In this document: positions 21,398 through 25,858 of the stretch, piece by piece
Layout of the letters: each line of letters starts with the position of its first letter
Numbering within the stretch: the first letter of the stretch is position 1
Assembly (NCBI GenBank): GCA_001598975.1
Contig: BBXU01000148.1
Coordinates: 1 to 25,858, forward strand
Direction: 5' to 3'
Source of the DNA: Parachlorella kessleri
Taxonomy: Eukaryota; Chlorophyta; Trebouxiophyceae; Chlorellales; Chlorellaceae
Length of the DNA stretch: 25,858 nt
Translations under genes and position numbers: made by a program
The notes under the pieces: model-generated
Databases searched by the model: none
What the model was told of the DNA's origin: nothing
What the model saw: only the letters and a program-made list of their open reading frames with translations

Positions 21398-21581
21398 GCA
21401 GGGCTGCCCGTAGAGCCAGGCATTGTGGCTCCGCGGTGGGCCCCCTGGCTGCATAGGTGACTAGGGCTATGGCTAGCAGTGGGGGACTCTTGGGCTGTTT
21501 TACAAGTGGTTAGGCTGGACAGGAGTGGTTGCTAGGACTAGAGCACTGTGCCCCGGCTTCTTTGCTCAATTTCCTGCGTTA

Positions 21582-21602
21582 GCCCCCCCTAGGGAGGGGG
21601 GG
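21582..21602 (+). repeat. C-run/G-run inverted repeat in the CELF 3' UTR
   Basis: A run of seven C residues faces a run of seven G residues across CTAGGGA-like spacing, flanked by G and C. It can fold into a stable GC-only hairpin or slip into alternative pairings. Confidence 0.6.
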
Positions 21603-21709
21603 CAGGGGCCAGAACGAACACTTGCGACATTTGACAGCGCTTGTCCTGCGTGTGTGGGTCGGATGGAGGGTGGCATGCCTTCTGCATGCGGCGGTGTCTG
21701 CCCTGGTAC

Positions 21710-21725
21710 CCCTCTTCGAAGAGGG
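21710..21725 (+). repeat. 16-bp perfect palindrome CCCTCTTCGAAGAGGG in the CELF 3' UTR
   Basis: Perfectly self-complementary sequence that can form a hairpin in the transcript, placed 13 bases before a second and stronger stem. The pair could act as an mRNA stability or processing element. Confidence 0.7.
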
Positions 21726-21737
21726 TCTTGTTTGTGA

Positions 21738-21764
21738 GGCGCCCCCATCGATACCGGGGGCGCC
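21738..21764 (+). repeat. 9-bp GC-only stem-loop in the CELF 3' UTR
   Basis: GGCGCCCCC and GGGGGCGCC flank a 9-nt loop (ATCGATACC). All nine pairs are G-C, and TGT/ACA pairing can extend the stem after a small bulge. This is very stable as RNA. Confidence 0.8.
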
Positions 21765-22108
21765 ACATTTCATCATGTGGAGAGGGGCTAGGTAGCGGCT
21801 GACTGGGCCGGGCTGAGGCCAGGCCCGCAGCCCCTCCCACAAACATTTTCCCCACGAGCCCGCCCCAGTCCCACCCACCTTGGAGTTTGCGTGAGGGGGG
21901 CCGGCAAGAGACATGATACCCTTGATACCTTTATCGCCGGAAACTGTGGTGGGGCGTGTGCAGCACCTTGTGCTCGGTGATGTGGAAGTGTGCGTGCAAC
22001 GCGGCACTGCAAAGGTTTCCCTGGCCCAGTTTGTTGTCGGGTTCAGGCTGGGTTGGACGTGTGTTGGCTTGGACTTGCCCGCGCTTGTCAGGGCAGGGCA
22101 GGGGGTGT

Positions 22109-22113
22109 TGTAA
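22109..22113 (+). terminator. TGTAA poly(A) motif of the CELF-like gene
   Basis: First TGTAA after the CELF-like stop codon on the plus strand, the usual green-algal poly(A) signal. Its use is inferred from motif and position only. Confidence 0.45.
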
Positions 22114-23728
22114 CAAGCCTTGGCTCGCCCTGTGCTTTCTTCTTTGGGTGTGGTGGTGCCTGGGGCGGCTTGATTCCCATGCCGTGCTCATGGTACCTTC
22201 ACCAACCCTCTCTTGGCCGTCTCCTTTTGGCTGCCTTGCATGCCTGTGCTGTTATACCGCTCTTGTGATGTTTGTGGCTGTGCTTGTTTTCCGGTGCTGG
22301 GGCTCGGGTTACAATTCATCATAAGCATGCCGGCGGCTGGAAGGCCGGTGGGCCCACTGGGGCTGCTGTGCTGTGCTGGCTGCAGCCGAAACATTGTTTC
22401 CGTCGCTTGCGCTTGCATTGATCATTCATTCGGAGGCTTTGGTTATGGCGGCTTCTGGCTTTGTGCTGTGGGCGATGAGTGCCGTCTTTGAGGTCTTTCT
22501 TGTCCAAGCCAAGAGTACCGATGCCCGTAGCTGTGCCTCTTGTGTTCCTTCCCGTATTCCTGCCTGATTGAATGGTCCCATTGCCAACTTCCAGTTCCAG
22601 CACTGCGAAGAGCAACCCTCCTCAATTCCTTTTGGATTCATGCTGCTATCCCTGCTTGCCTGGATGGTCTACTTGGCCACCTGTAAATATTGGAACCGGC
22701 GTGGTTATAACAGGCGGGGAGCCTGCCCCGGCGAGAACTACTAGACTATGCAGCTGCCAGTTGATGCAGCTGACCGTCTGTGGGTCAGCAGCTCCCACAT
22801 AGCAGGCCTGCCGCCCCCAGGTACAATCTACCGTCCCCACGTTGCCTTGCATTCTTCTAGCTCACATGAGCCCTAGGATGCCTGTGTCTAACGGAGGTAT
22901 ACTGGTTCCGACAAGCCAAGGCATGACTTGAAGATAGCTCCGTGTAGGCTTCATACGCCCGCAGGTGGCCTAGGTCCCAAGCTTTCCCTAACCAGGTGAT
23001 GTGGAGGCCACAATAGTGCTCGTTGAGCACTTCTAGCGTGGTCATTAGTACGCTTAGTGGGAATGGCGGTACCTCACTGCAGCCTTCCACCAGGCGGCTG
23101 CGGCCGTTATATTAGGGTGCATCTTTTTGGCAAGCTGGGTACCCCCTAGCCCCAACAACCGCTTTACAGAAGGGGTGGGTTGGTTATCCCCCCGTCCAGT
23201 GGAGGTTGGCGGTCACCCCCTCCCCTCCTGGGACTTACCTGCGGCAGGAGGTTGGTGCCCCCCCCCTTTTGACTAAGGAGTACCCATCTTGAAAGAAGAT
23301 GTACCTAAGCCTGGCACAGGGTTTGCGGGCAGCTATCAGGCGATAGTTGCGCCGGGTGCCAGACTTACCGCCAGAAACAAGAATACAGTCGTCCTGGGGT
23401 TCCTTCAAACCCAGCAGCAGGCAAACGGTGATTGGTACTTCAGTACCATGCACGTGGTACCACATGGTGAGGCACGGCCAGCTTTACCCTGACAGCAAGA
23501 TTCGCAAGGTTGAACAATGGATTTGTACGAAACGCCGCAACTACTGCAGCAGAACTGCTGCCTGGGATTTCAAGTTTGTGTCAGCACCCCTTGGACAGCA
23601 TTCCCGCCATGTCTCCCACCCTGCTTCAACCCTGCCCAACGCCTGCCAGGACCCGTGCCGCCCTTCCTGTTGTGCAGATCAGGGTTGCCTAGCCTGCTGT
23701 CGCCTTAGTATTCACGACGACAGGCACA
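22114..23728. other. Long intergenic region with the starch-synthase promoter; no supported gene
   Basis: About 1.6 kb without a gene that can be supported. The left part is T/G-rich. From about 22850 composition changes and two minus-strand frames appear (22857-23090 and 23235-23465), neither with recognised motifs. C-runs and G-runs occur at 23180-23270. The part nearest 23729 should hold the promoter and 5' UTR of the starch synthase, including a CACGTG at 23451-23456. Confidence 0.5.
23435..23472. promoter_or_regulatory. G-box (CACGTG) within nested inverted repeats upstream of the starch synthase
   Basis: CACGTG at 23451-23456 lies about 275 bp before the starch-synthase start codon. 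It is preceded by the inverted repeat GGTACT-tc-AGTACC and is itself enclosed by CCATG...CATGG symmetry around GGTACC. G-boxes bind bZIP and bHLH factors; use here is inferred. Confidence 0.35.
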
Positions 23729-25858
23729 ATGCAGCAGGCTTTGCAGACCGGACCTCGGACCCTGCCTGGCAGTGCTTGCCAGACAGTGCTGCCCCGGTTC
23801 TCGGGCCTCAGACCTGCTCAGCAGAGGTCTCAGAGGAGCTATTCTGCCAAACTAGCAGCCAATGCGCAGCGCGCAGCCCTGTCCGTGTCGGCAGCAGCGG
23901 CCACTGCTGTTAAACCCACACTGGCAACCCCGCCTACCGAGAAGGCCACAAAACCTATGAATATTGTTTTTGTGTCAGCTGAGGTGGCCCCCTGGAGCAA
24001 GGTGTGGAATACTTGCGCTTTACGGTGTCAAGCCACATGCTGTGGTGGTGTGATCAAACCTTGTGTAGACAGTTTTTGCGCCTCTGAGCAAGTTAGCGTG
24101 CTTGTTGAACATACTACATACAGTTCGGGCGTGCAATTTGCCTTACAGTTTCAATAGCCCAACAATGATTCAACCACCTGCCGCTGCCTGCCTGCCCTGC
24201 AGACTGGTGGCCTTGGCGACGTGGTAAGTCATGCTGCCGCTGTGGCCTGCTTGGTCGCCTGCCACCAAACACGGACCCATAAAGACAAGCTTGAAGGCTT
24301 TTCTTTTCATTTGGCGTCCCTGCCTGTTGTGGCAGCTTTGCTGACCTGACCTGACCATGAGGCCTTGTTTGTGCAGGCGGGCGCTTTGCCCATAGAGCTA
24401 GCGTGAGTTGCTGGCAAGGAAGGCTGCGAACACTGTGCACTGGTGCCTTCTACTGTGTCAGGCTGCCTGGTACTTTGTGCGTGCTTGAGCTCATGTCGGT
24501 GTCTGCAGCCGGTGGCGCTGCAGTTATTGCAGTATGTTGCACAGGCGGGCAGCAGGCAGCATGTGTCGTGCGTGCGTTTTGTTAACAGGCCAAGCGCCGC
24601 ATGGGGTCTCACCATAACACTGTCGCCGGGCTTGCAGGAAGCGCGGGCACAGCGTGATTAGCATAGCCCCCAGGTGGGTCCACAGGGTGCGCACTTCCTG
24701 CATGGATGCTTTGGTGGTGCGGCAGCCTACAGGTGAAGTCACCCCTAGCGGAGTCACCCTCACCTGCTGGATGTAGAGCTAATGACTTGAATGCTGCGCC
24801 CTCTCACTTCCTGCCACAAGAGCACGGCCTGCCCTAAAGTGTCGATTGGGTGTTGGGGCGCCCCGGCTCTGGATATGTGGGAGAAGTGTGAGGAGGTGGC
24901 TGCGTATGTAGCCTGCCGCCATTAGTTGTGGTTCACCCAAGGCGGGCCCAACGCTTTACATGCATAATAAAAATAGTTGTGTGACTCCACATGCAGGTAT
25001 GACCAGTACTGGGACGCCTGGGACACAGGTGAGGAGGCAAAGTGACTCGCTGCTTGTGCCAGGGCCCTGAGCATGTATGTCCCTTGCCATGAGCGACCAG
25101 CAAACTTCGGTCATTAGCTCTCCTCCAGGTGCCAGGTTGTACTCGGCCTTGCACCTTCCAAGTAGCCCGCCCATGTTGACGTCTCGGCGTTGAGACTGTT
25201 GCTACGGCTGTTGCTACATGCACTCGCGCTCACTCTCTACCGCCCCGCGCCAAACCTGCGCGCAGGCGTCACCATCAACGTGGGCGGCGAGCAGGTTCGG
25301 TTCTTCCACTCTGTGAAGAAGGGTGTGCACCGCGTGTGGGTGGACCACCCCTGGTTCCTGGCCAAGGTGAGCTACTCGGGGGAGCAGCCAGGCTGGCTGG
25401 CTGACTGGCTGGGTTGTGGGTGGAGAGAGCTGAGCCGAGCTGTGCTGGGCTGTGCTGGGCTCCTCCTGCGAGGCAGCAAAGGTGGAGAACAGTGGGGGTG
25501 GGCTGGGCCTGCAAGCCGCTGATACGCCGGGGGGGCCGGCCTGCGGGGGTGCAGTGCTCGGCTGTGGTGGGGGTTCACAGTGCCTTTGAAGCCTGAAGCA
25601 GCTAGCTAGTGCACGGGGGTTGTGTGCTAGCCTTCTACTTGGCCAAGCGCTCCAGCGGTGGTGCTCTGTAAGCTCCCGTCTCGCCCAGGGCCTCATACTC
25701 CTTGCTATACACCCATCACTGGTATATCTCCTTAATGGAGCGCAGCAAAAGCCGTCACCCCACCGCCCGCTGGTGTCTAACCCTGACTGTGACATGCACC
25801 CTGCGCCACGCCAGTCATCCCTCACCCATCTCCCGCATGCTGAGCTCTGAACCCCTGG
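23729..25858 (+). CDS. Granule-bound starch synthase, GT5 family, N-terminal part (six exons; gene continues past the right edge)
   Basis: Transfers glucose from ADP-glucose to amylose chains inside the starch granule in the plastid. Exons seen: 23729-24001, 24203-24223, 24377-24402, 24638-24673, 24997-25028, 25266-25366, with matching phases, encoding residues 1-163. Residues 1-~60 are basic and Ala/Ser-rich, typical of a plastid transit peptide. The mature domain begins [20 protein letters not shown] (77-96), where KTGGLGDV is the ADP-glucose-binding signature, followed by [22 protein letters not shown] and [19 protein letters not shown]. The YDQYxDAWDT and FFH..K.GV.RV.VDHP blocks are typical of the granule-bound class rather than soluble synthases. 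The next exon is not in the window; from 25367 to the edge is intron. ATG 23729 has A at -3. Confidence 0.92.
25367..25858 (+). other. Intron 6 of the starch synthase, open at the right edge
   Basis: After the GTGAGC donor there are at least 492 nt of intron, beginning with GGCTG and GCTGTGCTGGG repeats (25390-25465). The expected next block of the enzyme (VWGKTG-like) was looked for in all forward frames and not found. Confidence 0.7.

Larger units (their letters stand above)
21398..22113 (+). other. Probable long 3' UTR of the CELF-like gene
   Basis: The sequence from the TAG stop to the first plus-strand TGTAA (22109-22113) is about 715 nt. It contains three strong inverted repeats (21582-21602, 21710-21725, 21738-21764) and no credible coding frame. 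A second TGTAA at 22682-22686 could give a longer form. Confidence 0.6.

Noticed and set aside
1..25858. Mobile elements, CRISPR arrays, prokaryotic operons, viral genes
   Set aside because: No terminal repeats with target duplications, no regularly spaced repeats, no polymerase or integrase domains, and no ribosome-binding-site-led operons were seen. All recognised genes are intron-rich nuclear algal genes.

Overview
The window is nuclear DNA of a green alga, probably a core chlorophyte (trebouxiophyte or chlorophycean). The evidence is GC-rich, intron-dense genes with GTGAG-type donors and CAG acceptors, TGTAA poly(A) motifs, chloroplast transit peptides, a granule-bound starch synthase, a chloroplast DAR GTPase and a CELF-type protein resembling subunit C3 of Chlamydomonas CHLAMY1. 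There is no sign of prokaryotic operons, mobile elements, rRNA, tRNA or CRISPR. The long open frames are mostly antisense shadows of real exons. Gene models were built by hand by following protein frame and splice phase from exon to exon. In each complete model the summed exon length is divisible by three.

Layout, left to right. (1) 1-386, minus: a possible 5' end of an unrecognised gene running off the left edge. (2) 1242-5287, minus, 11 exons: a ~723-aa GATA-type zinc-finger transcription factor with its finger at the extreme C-terminus. (3) 5983-11601, minus, 12 exons: a ~968-aa EFR3-like protein, the membrane anchor of the PI4-kinase III alpha complex. (4) 12351-14157, plus, 5 exons: a ~399-aa protein with an N-terminal PH domain, divergent from EFR3. 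(5) 14633-17048, minus, 5 exons: a 369-aa circularly permuted YlqF/RbgA-type GTPase like plant DAR GTPase 3, with a transit peptide and convergent with the PH gene. (6) 17533-21397, plus, 9 exons: a ~487-aa three-RRM CELF/Bruno-like RNA-binding protein. (7) 23729 to beyond the right edge, plus: granule-bound starch synthase, with the first six exons present.

Working links. EFR3 and the PH protein both belong to phosphoinositide biology and are divergently arranged around a 749-bp region holding an 18-bp perfect palindrome. The DAR GTPase (chloroplast ribosome assembly) and starch synthase are plastid proteins. The CELF-like gene carries a (UG)6 tract and a G-quadruplex motif just inside one of its own introns, the kind of element its family binds, which suggests autoregulation. 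The PH and DAR genes probably have overlapping 3' UTRs. No wholly new multi-gene system was found. The most testable novelties are these regulatory structures and the micro-exon architecture of the starch synthase.
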